From assembly GCA_021234155.1 (NCBI GenBank), contig JAJEKV010000554.1, forward strand, positions 64,001 to 128,000: a stretch of 64,000 bases of DNA. The letters run 5' to 3'. This DNA comes from Isoetes taiwanensis (lineage: Eukaryota > Streptophyta > Lycopodiopsida > Isoetales > Isoetaceae). The first letter of the stretch is position 1. Every line of letters begins with the position of its first letter. The notes below the pieces were generated by a model. That model saw only the letters and a list, made by a program, of their open reading frames with translations. It did no database searches and was not told the origin of the DNA. This document shows, piece by piece, positions 23,300 through 35,545 of the stretch. The translations under genes were made by a program, and so were the position numbers.

Positions 23300-24640
23300 G
23301 AGTGTCGAAATTGCATTGCAATGCACTCTAGTTGTTAGGGGATGCCTTGAAAGATCTCAGCTACCATTGACTTCCCCGGCTTGTAGACTATATCAAAGTC
23401 ATATTCCTCGAGGAACTCCATCCACCTTATTTGCCTCCGGGTTAAGGTGTGGTTGCGTGAATACATCTTTGGAGGCTCACGATGGATACGTATCAATTGG
23501 AACTTCCTTTCCAAGAGATAGTGCCTCCCAAATTCTTAATGCCACGACAAGCTGCAAGCAACTCTTGATCGCGTCGTGCGTAGCGTCTAAGCGTCGTTCA
23601 TCTTCACGGAATCATCGCTACCACCGCTCTTCTGCATGAGCATTGCGCTGTGGCTATCTTACTTTCGCATCACATGCATACAAGCTTATCTTTCTCTGGG
23701 TCCGCAGGGGGTTAAGGCAGGCGGTTGTCAAAGCTTCCTTCAACAATTCAAATCCTTTGGGCTTTCTTGTGCCAATGGTCTTCCCAATCTTTCACCTTTT
23801 CAGCCTCGTCAAGTCCATTGCTTGGGGCGCTATCTTAGCAAAGTTCTTCCACGAACTTCTGTAGTACTGCTAGGCCAAGGGAAACTTCGACCTCATGCAC
23901 ATTCTTGGTCTGCGGCCATTGAATGATTTTGCTTCAATCTTGGCGGGATCCGTGAAATCCCTTCACGAGATCACATGACCGAGTATTCCACTCTCTTCGT
24001 TCTAGTGATGACGCCGACAACAGCCTGGCAGTGTCTCTTCAACTTCTCGGCCTCTCCTTAAGTGTTATGCGTGCTCTTCAAGGGATCTGCTATACACCAA
24101 AATGTCATCCAAAGAATACTATTACAAAGGTGTCTAAGAACTCCACGAAGATGTGGATTCATGAGCCTCATGAGCGTTCTTTGGGGGCTCCGATAAGCGA
24201 AAGGCATTACCGAGTGAACTCATAGTGCCGTCATGCAGCGTGCGAAGGCGGTTTTATGAATATCTTCTTCCTTTATCCGGATCTGATGATAGCGACCTTA
24301 AGTCAATTTTGGAGAAGACTTTTGCCCCTTGGGCTGATCCATCAAGTCATCTCGATCGGGGCGCATACTTGTTCTTAATGGTGTACTTGTTCAACTGCCT
24401 ATAGTCTACGCACATCCTCAAAGCGCCATCCTTCTTCTTGACAAAAAGAATGGGTGCTCCCAAATGGCGAGACACTAGGTCTAATGAAGCCTAGGTTGAG
24501 CAACTCACGCAATTGCTTCTTTAGCTCTGTCAACTCTGCGTCGTCATTCTATATGGGGCCTTGCTTTCGGCTTTGTTGTTCCCCGGTTCGAGTGCTATCT
24601 CACACTCGACTCCCCTATAAGGAGGGAGCTGCTTGATCTC
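23300..24640 (-). pseudogene. chromovirus reverse transcriptase and RNase H, broken
   Basis: RT landmarks on the minus strand are [20 protein letters not shown] and [11 protein letters not shown] (about 24370-24465), FSKIDLRS (about 24310) and DDILVYSRSLEEHA (24070-24108), which holds the DD of the active site. RNase H follows, with ELLAACRGIKNL (about 23530-23570) and its tail IRWMEFLEEYDFDIVYKPGK (about 23370-23430). Many indels break the frame; the plus-strand ORFs in this span are shadows. Confidence 0.85.
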
Positions 24641-25092
24641 ATCCGAAAGAGATCGTGGAATTCGTGATCAAGTTAGCTACTTGCTTGGGGCAACTTGGTG
24701 AGCCCCTTATCTTCCTTACCTTCTTGATTCGGGCTCTTGGATCTCGAGCTTGAAGACATATGCTTACACCGCTCACTCTTTATGCACTGAGCGGTCAGCT
24801 TACTAGACATGCCTTTGCATAATGGAAACAACTTCTTTACCTGTGATCTCTATGATCTTGCCATTGGGTGCTGTGAGGGTCACTTTCCGCTTTCCACAAT
24901 CAATGATGGCCCCTGCTGGTCCAAGATACTTTCCTATAATCAAGTCATATTGCCAATGCCCATTATACGCCCCCCATCACGGATATTAATCCTGGCAAGT
25001 CAATGTCGAAATTAATTCTCTTACTGAGTACGCGCCTTCTTGCTCCACTTGCTAAGGCGGCGGGCCTTGGCTGGATTTCAATGGTTTCAACT

Positions 25093-25600
25093 TCAACATC
25101 TCAACCATTCAGGGGATGCAAAGTTATGGCTACTTCCGAAGTCTATCAGGACTATGAAGGACTTGGCCTTGGCCTTCCCTACTGTGGAAATTACCTTATA
25201 CTGGTTCTCTGCTTGTTCTATATCTATAGCGGCAAAGATATGACACTCACCTTGAATATAGTCGCGGGCTGCCTCGCCATCGTCGTCGAATTGAGTGTCC
25301 CAATCTCCCAACTCCGCTTAGCAGCTAGGCTCATGGCGTAAGGGGCGATTCATTTGTTCTATGGCCCGGCTAGAAGCACACGAAGCAAAGTTTGCTTTTC
25401 TATGCACTCTGCCTCTTTTCCTTGGGCATTGCACGCAAAAGGACCCGCCTTGCTTTGGGTAGTTTGACCCTCCTGCTTGTCCTTGAAGGACACACAGCTT
25501 CTTCTTCTGCTGCGCTTCCCTGGATGCCACCATCTGGGGCTCATTTGGACCTGGACTAGGCCCTAGAGGGCTATAACTCCACGTTGCCTTGCCTTTATCA
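25093..25600 (-). pseudogene. chromovirus gag end and protease
   Basis: The protease appears as FIVLIDFGSSHNFAS (about 25120-25165), where the catalytic DSG triplet has become DFG. Upstream, at 25350-25540, a basic frame rich in Q, K, R and C (VQCPRKRG, VHRKANFASC) is at the place of the gag zinc knuckle. It joins gag on the far side of the inserted element. Confidence 0.75.
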
Positions 25601-25810
25601 CAGTATCACTTGCGCCTGGTAAAGCTATTGCGAGGTCCCGTCCCTTGCAAGCTTATTGCCTTGGACTCCTGCCCGATCTTTGTTTTAGGGTTTTATTGCC
25701 CTTACAAACTGCGGATCTCATCATTGACCCTTCAATATAGCTCTCCTTTGCATGCTTTTCACCCAATTTTTGGCACATAGAGGCCTTAGTCTCATGAATT
25801 CCTCTGTATA
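25601..25810 (-). pseudogene. gag segment left of the inner element
   Basis: The minus frame EEFMRLRPLCAKNWVKSM continues a gag frame that ends at 37577 with NQSRIY. Insertion of the plus-strand element split it. Confidence 0.6.
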
Positions 25811-27462
25811 TGTGGCGTTCGAGGGAATATACATTTATAAATACATTATATTCCTGGACCCGAATCACTATACAAGTCTATCTTCATAGCCTTGTATACC
25901 ATAGATTGTGGCACTAGGGGGCATGACTAAGTTATTCATATAACTTAGCCAACCTTAGGTTAAGACCATTTTTCCACGTGGCCTTAACCTATTGGGCTGC
26001 CCGCCACCGCGGTCTTACCCCTATTGGACCCGCGTGGCATAACATGTGAACCCTAACCTATAAAGGCCTAAACCCTAACCCTAGGCCTCTTTTAGGCTCC
26101 AACGATGCAGGAACCTTCTTGGCGCTCGAAACTCCGTTTGAGAACCGTCTATTTGTGGCATAGCCTATACAGCTGACCCCGGGCGTGAGCGCATCGAGGA
26201 GTGGGAGCTACCTCGAACACTTGAAGACCATGGAGGCGCCGGGATTGGGGAGGGAGTGCTTGGGGGCGGTATGTAGAGTAGTAGTCATAGTAGTTCATGG
26301 AATTAACATTCCGGATGAGTTAGTATCTTGTATCTAGGGTAGAGCCATCCTAGAACCCTCATGCATCATCTTGAACCCTAATCAAGGAACCCTAGCTGTA
26401 AGTTAGATTTGTATGATTAGGTTAAGATGTTCTTATGATTATTCTCATGATGTGATGATTATGTGGCGATGGTTGATCATGTTTGCTCCTCTTGTATTGG
26501 GAAGGGGGTAGAGACCTAGAGCCATATGTAGTATGCTCTAGATTAGATCCCTTAGTTCCTATTAGTTTGCGGCACTGTGCATAGGAACCCACTTAGGGCT
26601 ATGGAGGCTATGATGTGACTGCACTACACAGCGGGGCTAGAGGCAATGCGGGGAGGAGGATCCCTCAGAGGTGGGGGCCTCACGGGGGATCCCATAGTGG
26701 AGCTAGGCTTATGGTGGGGTCACCGTGTGGGGCGACCATGGGTCTGACACCTCTGAGGCGATGGTGTGCCCTGCCTCTCAAGAGTTGCAAGTGTCGGCTT
26801 GGCTCTTGTTTTGGGGGGTTGGTCGGTATGAATCGTGTGCCGCCCACGATTCTCTAGCCTTCCGAGTGGAACCTCTAGACCCCGGGAAGGGGAGATGCAA
26901 CCCTTCTGCCTCGGCCGGACGAGGGGAGATGCAACTGGAGTAGTCCCGATGGGTGATGCCATGGGATTGCGTATCGGGAAGGCTAGAGTCATGCGAGCCT
27001 TTGATTGAGCCCATATCGCAAAGTATACGGGGAGGGGCGGATGGAGTGGTCAACCCTAGCCATTGTCTTATGCCACCCCTCGCCATTGTTATGGCTTCGT
27101 GGGTGCTCTATCTTGAGGCCTAGCGCGGTCGGTCATCCTCCTTATGAGTCGAGCCATGGGTAGGAGCTCTTATGTTTTATGGTTTATGATTATCTTCTTT
27201 GCTCTTATGGATATGTGATGGACTACCCTTGGGGTAGTATGTTGTATTATTTATTGCTAGTTCGGCGTTGTTTATGCTTCATTTGTGATAGGAGCCCATA
27301 GGGGAAGGGCGGCATAAGACACCTTCCGTGTCCCCCGCCCGCACTAGGATTCTCTCGAGTCTGCGGAGGGTTAGACGGAGGGCCCATGCGGTTGATGGAC
27401 GGATGGGGGATTTCTGCCGCTGAATTAATACGGCGGTAGTATATTTAGCGAGGGGCGTCACA
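25811..27462 (+). mobile_element. 5' LTR of the inner element
   Basis: 1652 bp, from TGTGGCGTTCGAGGG to GGGGCGTCACA. A TATA-like CTATAAAG lies at 26058-26065, followed by AAACCCTAACCCTAGG, a telo-box-like motif. The ORFs at 26615-27086 are not conserved in the 3' LTR and are chance frames. Confidence 0.9.
26058..26082 (+). promoter_or_regulatory. LTR core promoter: TATA box with telo-box motif
   Basis: CTATAAAGGCCTAAACCC is followed by TAACCCTAGG. The same arrangement stands at 36184-36207 in the 3' LTR. AAACCCTA telo boxes are known near the start sites of many plant genes active in growing cells; its use here is inferred. Confidence 0.5.
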
Positions 27463-27475
27463 ATGGTATCGAGCA
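27463..27475 (+). other. primer binding site of the inner element
   Basis: TGGTATCGAGC, one base shorter than the initiator-Met tRNA match TGGTATCAGAGC, begins one base after the LTR. The outer element has GGGTATCGAGCAATG at the same position. Confidence 0.8.
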
Positions 27476-29593
27476 ATGTTCTTGGTTGACCAAGAGCTAG
27501 CCCCGACCATATCCACGAATAGGTAGACTAACGGCCTAGCTAATGAATGGAATGAGAATTCCAGTCTTGAACCGAGAAAATGGGAGAAAATTTTTTTTCC
27601 CATTAGTAGGGTCGTAATTAGATTAAGTATAGTCTAAGTGGTAGAAATAATATAGTCAAAAAGAAACCTTCTAGTAAATTTGAGCTCAAGTTGTTCATGA
27701 ACCGCACCTTTCAAGTGAAAAATTGAATGAGAAATAAAGCTCAAAATAAAGCTTGAAAGAAATGGCATGAAATGACCACTACTTGGCCCAAAAGGGGAAT
27801 TAGGAAATTTTGAGAAATAGTTAAGTAATTGGGGAAAGTACCTTAATTATTAACCCATAGTTATAATAAAATTTACTCTTAAGAAAAAAGTAGCTATTAA
27901 ACCTATGAAGCACCTCTACTCCCTAGAAGTTCTAAATGGTAGCTTGAACCTCTCCTTTACCCTTGTAAAGGCCGAATTATAAGCTAATCTCAAGAAATTT
28001 GCCATAAGAGTGTCCACCGAGAGCAACGGCCCGAGCGAGATCGATCCAAAGGAGCCGCGTGGAGATAGAGGCAAGATGTTTCGAAGAGGCCACCATCAAA
28101 GGAAGCAAAGGCGTGGGGAGGACCAAACAAGTAGCTAGGAAGGTTGGAAGCTCCAGCTTGCACCGGAACGTTTGAAGCACTCACGGTGGGCGGCAACAAG
28201 CAAATTCTTGAGGCCCTGCGACTTAGGCCAGACGACGAACTTAGCCACTCAAGCTCTTGAGACGAATCGCTTCACCTGCGGAGAAGCAAACGACTTAGCA
28301 CTTCAGTGAATAATCGCAAGGCTCTGGGGAAATTGAGATCGCGGGCGCCTCGCCGCTTCGGGCAGGAAGAGCAAGTAGAGAGCAACCCTGCAATAGGAGC
28401 AACCCCAAAGAATGTGGAGAGGTGTGAAGAGCAAGTAGCAAGAGCAACTTCGACAAAGAGGGAGCAACCGCAACACCGAAGAATAGGGAGCAAAAGAAGC
28501 AAGCGGAGGAGCAACCCCAAGAATACGAAAGCAACCCCAGCGCAGGAATAAAGTATAAAGGGAGCGAGCAATCAATGCGAAGAAAGGGAAGGAAGAGACG
28601 CAAAAGGAGAGAACCACAACTAGACTAATCGGAGGAGGATGAGCCCAAGAAGAAGGACCACAACAACAAGAGGAGGGAGCAAGAGGCTAAAGAAGAAGAG
28701 GAAGAGGAGGTCAAGAACAGACAAAGCAGCCTTACGCCTCCGCAATCATATCCAATGCAACCTTAAGGAGGGCAACATCGGCGAAGCTACTTAAAGCTCA
28801 AGCAAGATATGGATGCGAAGAAGAAGAAGGCAACATGCAAGAATTATCTCCGCCAATGGATGGGACAAAGGTAGCCACTGTGGTCGAAAAGCTAGCCTCC
28901 ACCACCTCGACTCGATTCCAGAAGAGGGTCCGCCATGGGCCAAATCCTCAAGAGGGAGTCACCGCCAAAGATATTCGACATTGCCCAAAAGTATACCGGG
29001 ATGATCCGTAAACTCTCTTCGAAAGTGCCTACATCAAAGGTCTATTGAGGAGCTCAAGATGGGCTACGACTCTCGAACCACATCAGCGATGGCGGGATCT
29101 TGCCCGAAGCGGCCAAAGCCGAGGAGGCCAAATTCGCGCACCCTTGATGGTCCGAGCTCTGTAGGAGGCAGTAGAGGTGGAGCTGGTACAACGTTTTGAA
29201 GAAGGCAACCTCTGCGCGATCCATACCAAGCAGGCCCAAAGACCTCCACCCGGCGAGGAGAATTCGCAAGGAGAAGCCGTGAAGAGCCCTAGTCTAGCAA
29301 ACTATATAAATATAAGTTTTTCCTGTACATTGTTTTACTCATTAGAAGTAAATTTACTATAAATTAATTGCTTGTAGGATATAAAAATATTCTTGTATAA
29401 ATTAATTGTAGTAGAATCCTTTGCATCTTACTTAAAATGCTCTTAATTGGCTAAGTAGCATAGTCACTTGATTTAGGGCAAAATTGATCCAAATTTCGTA
29501 CTAAAAGTTGCTAGAATGTTTAGAAATTGTCTAGAAATGCAGTGTAGCACTTTAAATTTGTTAAAAATATCCAAAACTAGCTAGAATTGGCCC

Positions 29594-29662
29594 ACCCGGG
29601 TGAGACCGCGCCAAACGCGTCTGCGTTCGCGACGCAGAGGCCATTCGCGCGGATTCACCCGG
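29594..29662. other. GC-rich nested hairpin
   Basis: Outer arms ACCCGGGTGA...TCACCCGGT enclose GCGC...GCGC and a central perfect hairpin TCTGCGT-TCGCG-ACGCAGA (29620-29638). Confidence 0.7.
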
Positions 29663-29692
29663 TTTGCCTATATTTGCAGTTTTAGATATCTT

Positions 29693-29940
29693 TTTGGTAT
29701 GAAGTAAGTTGCTAGTTAGTTTAGAATTGGCCCAAATAGACATTTTAAGATCTTATTTGGTATGAAGTAAGTTGCTAGTTAGTTTAGAATTGGCCCAAAT
29801 AGACATTTTAAGATCTTATAGTTCCTAAAATTGTTGAATCTTGGCAGAAATCAAGGTGGGTGTGTTCATGCTAGTAGTCAAATAGACATTTTAAGATCTT
29901 ATAGTTCCTAAAATAGTTGAATCTTGGCAGAAATCAAGGT
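29693..29940. repeat. two overlapping local duplications
   Basis: A 63-bp unit starting TTTGGTATGAAGTAAG is repeated exactly in tandem (29693-29755, 29756-29818). A 62-bp unit starting CAAATAGACATTTTAAG then occurs at 29796-29857 and 29879-29940 with one difference. Confidence 0.9.
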
Positions 29941-30130
29941 ACCCGGGGTGAAATCGCCAAATGGGTGTCGTTCTCAACGCTCTTTTTGACCAAAGATGGC
30001 ATTGGCGCCGATTCATTGAGTCATATGATTTGAAGTCAAAATTGCATTGAAAAGGGTCTTAGTACATATGCTAGTACTCTAATGTCTTGTAGTACCCCAT
30101 TCTAGCTTTTCAATCCATTTGAACCTCATC

Positions 30131-30220
30131 TTAAAAGAATTTTATCAAGCGGGAATCGAACCTCCCACCCATGGTTGAACCCCCCAAACCCCCCCCAGGT
30201 GCCAACCGAGGCGGGCATCG
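30131..30220 (-). other. tRNA-like sequence with A and B boxes (SINE-like)
   Basis: Minus strand: GGTTGGCACCTGG (A-box-like, 30196-30208), then GGTTCGATTCCCGC with a perfect B box (about 30149-30162), then a T-run, TTCTTTT, near 30131. A complete tRNA cloverleaf is not formed because a G-run replaces the anticodon region. Confidence 0.45.
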
Positions 30221-33200
30221 TTTGTGTTTGAATTATAATTCTTAATTAAATTTAAGCTTTAATAATGTTAGATAATATTAATGGCCAAGCCCTAGACTTA
30301 GAACCAAGATCCTTAAGCTAGATAGAGACAACATCTGCACTCATCATAGCTTAGTTGTCGCTCTTATCTTGCTAAGTGTCTTCTTGTCTACATATAGATA
30401 GTATAATTAAACATTTTTCTTAGGAAACCCAGCTAGTTGCCAAGGCCTTAGAAATTGTTGTCACACGTTGGTATGATACACCAACACACGTTATAGGTGC
30501 ACTATCATCAAGTGTCTTCAGCCATGCCTTTGTATCATAGATAATTATCTAGGAATTCATTCTCTCTAAGTAATTTAGTCTAGCACACCAAGTATACCCA
30601 AAGTGAGTCTCCTTCTACCACCCCATAATAGTAAATAAGTACCTTTCTCAGTGCCTAGTAAAGTGCCAAGTGGGTCAATTGAGGTAGAGGGGATAAAGGT
30701 ATAAAAATAGGGTTTGTGGAGCAAATAGATATAAGTAATTGTTGTTATGGTAGTATTAGTTGCCTTGTGCTTAGGGCAATAATATAGGTCAGGAGAACCT
30801 TCGTTGCAGATCCTCGAGCCTCGACAGTGGAGCCACTCGACAACATCAATGAATCAAAGCAGAGGGCAACTTATGGAGGAAACTTCAGCAAAGCAAAAGC
30901 CAAGGCGGTTATGCGGGGAAGCCGAACAAAAATAAAGGAGAGCCTATAGGATGGATGATTGCGACATCAAGGATAGACACAAGACTTGCCAAGAGGGCTA
31001 TGCAACGACCAATGGGCATCATGGCACTTACAAAATTGATCACATTAGGGGAGGAACACCTCCTAGTCAAGGATATTCTCCAAGTGCCATATTGTCTCGA
31101 GAACGGCCCCACATCGATGACTAATGTCACGGCTACACCACCAACAAGTACACTTCATCGACTTATGGTATCAAGAGCCCTAAAGGATGAGGCTGGACAT
31201 ACCTCCTCGGAAGGGCAACTATCATAGATATCCGGGCCATAGTAGTATCAGATTTGGACTTCAAGCAAACATGCTTTGACTAAGGAGGTATTACAAGCGA
31301 GCAAGGGTGGGCTCCTCGGGGAATAGAAATATGGCGAGACTGCAACAAACTTCTTCCTCATCAGCCCCGATACTTGAGGCATTTGCATCAACCTCGGCAA
31401 TTACCATCTCAAGATCCGCGACAATCTTCTACCTTAGAGATTGGAGGTCAAACACCATCAAGAAGAGGCATCATGGGGGACAAAATACTAGCATTACTAA
31501 GCGATCACTCAAGATTATAGTCCACGCACATGGATGCAAATAAACTCCTCTCGGCAAGAGAAGTTGCACGGTTAGAAGTGGTAAAGCACTTCGACATTGT
31601 CTTGACCTTATAACTTGACATGTGGCGCCGGGAGGAAGAATCAAATCGACAAGGTCAACACAACAATATCAATTCAGGAGTTAGAAGAATCATCCTCGAA
31701 TCTCGTAATCTCCAAAGGCGGATGAGCGACATGAAAAATTCTAGAATGTGAAGAACATTACCTTCAAGCTCTAGGATCGACACCGAGCCTTATGTCGCCA
31801 CTACATCAACAAGTCCACTAAGAGGGATAATGTTAATGAAGATAGTCAACATCAACATTAAGGGCGATCAGTGAGAATATGTTTGACAAAGAAGCGGGCA
31901 CACGGGAATGATTATCTGACAACTCAAGGATACCACATTCTTTTCAATAAATTATGGACCATCGCCTTGCTACTCCAACGACTAATGACTACACCAGCTT
32001 TAAGCAAGCTAGAGGACCTATCAGATAGTTGAGTTTCTTAGAATTATGGGTGATAACATCCATGATGGGATTGGGACGAAATTTCGAGTAGATTTTTTTA
32101 TTATTTATTTTATTTTTTTCTTTTAGAAGGGATGTACCCAAGAATTGAGCAAAGCTTCAAGGATTGGGAAGAAAATGTATGGAGTACAATAATTGTATAC
32201 ATTGCTTTGACAGATATCCAACATATTAAAACCTCTTCGTGAGCTTGATCACCTCGCTAAGAAGGATTCAATAATAGGATAACCGTCGACCATGTATATG
32301 ACGAGTACTTCCGCAGCATAAGGAATAATCCAACCAAGTGAAGGGAAGCAATCTAATAAGTCCGGCCAACTTCTTAGATGGCATCAACTCAAAAGGTGGG
32401 ACTATTTCAAGAGGGCAATAAGTAAGAAAGGGGAGATCCTAGAGTATAGATTAGATCTAAAACAAGAATAATTATCTAATCATATAGTTTTCTATGTGTG
32501 TTTTCTATGTGTGCCCCATAAGATTTATGCAAGTAGTTCTTTAACTTGTAATTTTGCACCTTCTAGCTGGCGGACATCTTTAAGAGCAAGACTCTTAAGT
32601 CTAAATCTAGGCGATAGTTAAGGCAAGGCCGAGTAATTAGCAGACACCAATGGAACAAGAGTCAAGTTTAACATCAACCTAAAGCGAAGCAAAGTAGAGC
32701 ATCGACACCAACTTATGTACATTGGCAATTATGACCTCATAATAAGCATGCAATATTAAAAAGCTGGCTAAAGCAATAATTGATTATTATAAGCAAGAGA
32801 TACTTATCCCGGCACCAAAGGGCAAGTACCTTATAATTTAAGTTAAGTAATTCCAATCGTTACAGCGCATGTCGGTAAAGGCAATTACTTAAGTGCATCA
32901 TGAGGAATGAGGTCATACATAAGCTACAAGTTATGGAACTCAAGCCATAATAGTAAGAAGGAAGATGCTACTTGAAGCTTGGTTGCCTTGGCCAATTTCT
33001 AAGTAATTAAGAAGTCCCATGATATATCCCTTGATGAAATTTGAGAGCTTTTGCTCTATAGAAGCATAGAGTGTGAAATCACTCTTGCAGGAGGCAGCCC
33101 GATCAGCAAGGCTCTTTATAGAATCAGCACTTCGAGCTAGCGGAGCTCAAAAGCGATTGTAGGAGTTGATTGACTTGGGGACCCTTTCGGCCAAGATGGA

Positions 33201-33864
33201 AGTCTAAAGATGTATATATCAACCATGGGCAGCTCAACAAGCAAGCGACATAATGGATCAGCCCCAAGAAGCAAGATTCTTCTACAAAATCGACGTAAGC
33301 TTCGGGCAATCAGCAAATAAGGATGAAGGGGAAGAAAATTATAAGACTCCTTGAACACGGTATGGGCACTATGATTCCACAATAATGCCCCTAAGTCTAT
33401 GGAATGCTCCACCAACTTGTATGCATTTGAGGGGCGACATCTTGAAGATTCCTTGGATGATTTCTTCATCAATTCTCGACGACATCGTGATCTACTGACA
33501 AATCAATGGAAGAGCATGCAGCCGTGGAGATGTTAAGGCGTCGCCACTCATTGGCAAGCTTTTGAAGCGGCAATTTGCAATGCCATCTCCACTTGACAGC
33601 GAATTCAGCAAGAAGATAGAAAAGCCATCTTCCCCAACATGTAGTTCAAGCACATAATGGGCTAGTCTTTGCAAGAGTGCAAGGACGGATTAAGAGAGAA
33701 ATCTTCAAATATTTTAAAAAGGAAGGTAATCTCTAATAGCAAAAGAACAATTATCGTACCCAAAGTATAAAAGTAAGAACAATCTTCCATGACACATTAT
33801 AATAGCCCTATTTAGGCCATGCAAAATTTATAAAGGCCTACTTCAAGATTAGAAGTAGCTAAAT

Positions 33865-34209
33865 TTGGATATGAAGAAGCGAATAATCGAGACATATCCA
33901 AGAATGTCGGTGCGACCCGGCCAGACAAAGGCGGATCAACCGAATTCGAGAGTCATCAAGGGCGGTGCGGACACCAAGTGGGAAGTCATCGGCATGGGTT
34001 TTATAGTTGGCCTCCCAAGGACAACAAGAAGCTTTGAAGCCTTGATGGTTGTGGTATATAGCTTAGCAAAAGGGCACATGCTTGCCATGCCACACCATAG
34101 ACACCGCCTTGGCTCTAGTAGGTGTGGTCTACATAAGAGATCTTTTAGGTGCATGGAAATGCATGGTCGATCATCACCAAAGAGATCGAAGTTCTTTAGC
34201 GGCGTTTAG
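33865..34209 (+). pseudogene. integrase core of the inner element, broken
   Basis: A 114-codon frame with KWEVIGMGFIVGLPRTT, where the first catalytic D is replaced by G (usually GMDFI), and EALMVVVYSLAKGHMLAMP, corresponding to the VVDRLSKMAHF block. Downstream, to about 34440, further frames resemble the rest of the core weakly. Confidence 0.75.
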
Positions 34210-34439
34210 CAAGACTTCTTCAACACGAGCTGCACCAACTTGTTGATGAGTTTTGCTTATCATTTCTTGATCAAATCGGCAAAGGGACCGCACCAACACA
34301 ATTTTGGAGAGACGTTGAGAAACTATGATTGGAACAAGTAATCCAAATGGGCGAGTACATCCACACGGTCAATTACATTACAATAATATGAAGCAAGAGT
34401 CATCGAAGATGTCTCCTCCATGATCGATTCTGAGTTATC

Positions 34440-35030
34440 AATGCTTGACCCTAGTTATGTGGCATAATCTAGTGCCCTAGGTGGAAGTTTCTCAACAACG
34501 GCGGTAGCTTTTGGTAGAAGTGTGGGAATATCTTCAAGCGGCATGGGCACCTCGAAGAGTCTAGCGGATAGACATAAAACTCCTCGAGAGTTGTTTTGTT
34601 GTGAGAGATAAAGTTTGGCTCAAGTAAAGGTTAAGCAAAGGGAAGCTTCGCGATCGGCAATTGTAAGAAGCTCGCCCCTAGGTGGGCGGTCCGTTCAAGA
34701 TCTTGGAGAGAGTGGGCTCCCAAGCCTACAAGTTGGATCTCTCGGCCCACCTTAAGGTCTTCCATGTGAGTCTATTGAAAAGGCACGATCCTAACCACGA
34801 GGAGGTTTTGGATACTCCAACTTTGTTGGAAATGACGGAGGATCAAGTTGAAATTGTGCCTGAATTGCTTCTTGATAAGTCATTCAAGAGGACTAGGTGA
34901 TCTAAATTCCTCCAGTAGTTGGTCAAGTGGAATCACTTGCCCGTGGAAGACACGATCTGGGTATTGAAGTAAGATTTGGAGAAGCAATACCCGGAGTTTA
35001 TGAAGGAGTTGATGGGCAGTCGTCTCGAAT
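34440..35030 (+). pseudogene. integrase C-terminus and chromodomain of the inner element
   Basis: GGPFKILERVGSQAYKLDLS and AHLKVFHVSLLKRHDPN (34683-34795) are the integrase C-terminal module. The chromodomain is recognisable as LVKWNHLPVEDTIWVLK (about 34920-34970), interrupted by stops (34918, 34969). It matches the outer element's chromodomain closely. Confidence 0.8.
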
Positions 35031-35141
35031 TGATCGGCCGACTTGCCAGGAGGTTAGCTTAGTATGTTTCTTAGTTAGCCTTAAGTTCTGGCTCATGTAT
35101 TCTAGTTAGTAGAGTGCATGTGCCAGAATCTTGGAACGTGT

Positions 35142-35545
35142 GGGCGATGATGGGATACGCCTTTAAGGCATTCTCTAGGCCAGCACGCACCAAGAGGTGC
35201 GCATGACCATTAGGGTCATGTGGTGAGGATGAGGCATGGTGGGCGATGATGGGACATCGATGGGATGCTCTCTATGCAGCGATGCGGAGAATACGCACAC
35301 CGGCCGTAGGAGGGTCATGGTGAAGGTCAAAGTGATCATCTTGCGCGATGATGGGATCGTGAGGCGTTCCTAGCTTAAAACCCTTGGGGCATGATGCACT
35401 AGGGGTTTTCGACCTAGTAACAGAGTACAAGGTAGCACTTGATCATGGGCGATGATAGGATCATCTTAAATGGTCCTTAAGCTCAAATCCGAAAGGGCCA
35501 TGATCTAGTGCAAGGTAGTAGGGTAACCTTGAGTTAGTAGTTCGG
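35142..35545. repeat. four tandem copies of a ~100-bp unit
   Basis: GGGCGATGATGGGA or a close variant recurs at 35142, 35241, 35343 and 35447, spaced 99, 102 and 104 bp. It sits between the chromodomain and the polypurine tract. Confidence 0.7.

Larger units (their letters stand above)
27476..33860 (+). other. internal region of the inner element without recognisable gag, protease or RT
   Basis: A Lys/Arg/Glu/Gln-rich stretch at 28300-28830 with many GAGCAA and GAAGAAG runs may be the remains of gag. From 29300 to 30720 it is AT-rich with hairpins, tandem duplications and a tRNA-like segment. From 30780 to 33700 it is A/G-rich with short frames only, none of which shows a protease, RT or RNase H motif. 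Frames on both strands at 28272-28617 come from the same low-complexity run. Confidence 0.5.

Noticed and set aside
23259-24225. Long plus-strand ORFs (up to 126 codons)
   Set aside because: They lie opposite clear minus-strand RT and RNase H motifs and are shadows.
26615-27086. ORFs of 80-102 codons in the LTR at 25811
   Set aside because: The partner LTR breaks the frames with indels; no conservation of protein sequence.
28272-28617. Three overlapping minus ORFs rich in Leu, Cys and Ser
   Set aside because: All arise from one A/G-rich low-complexity run on the plus strand.
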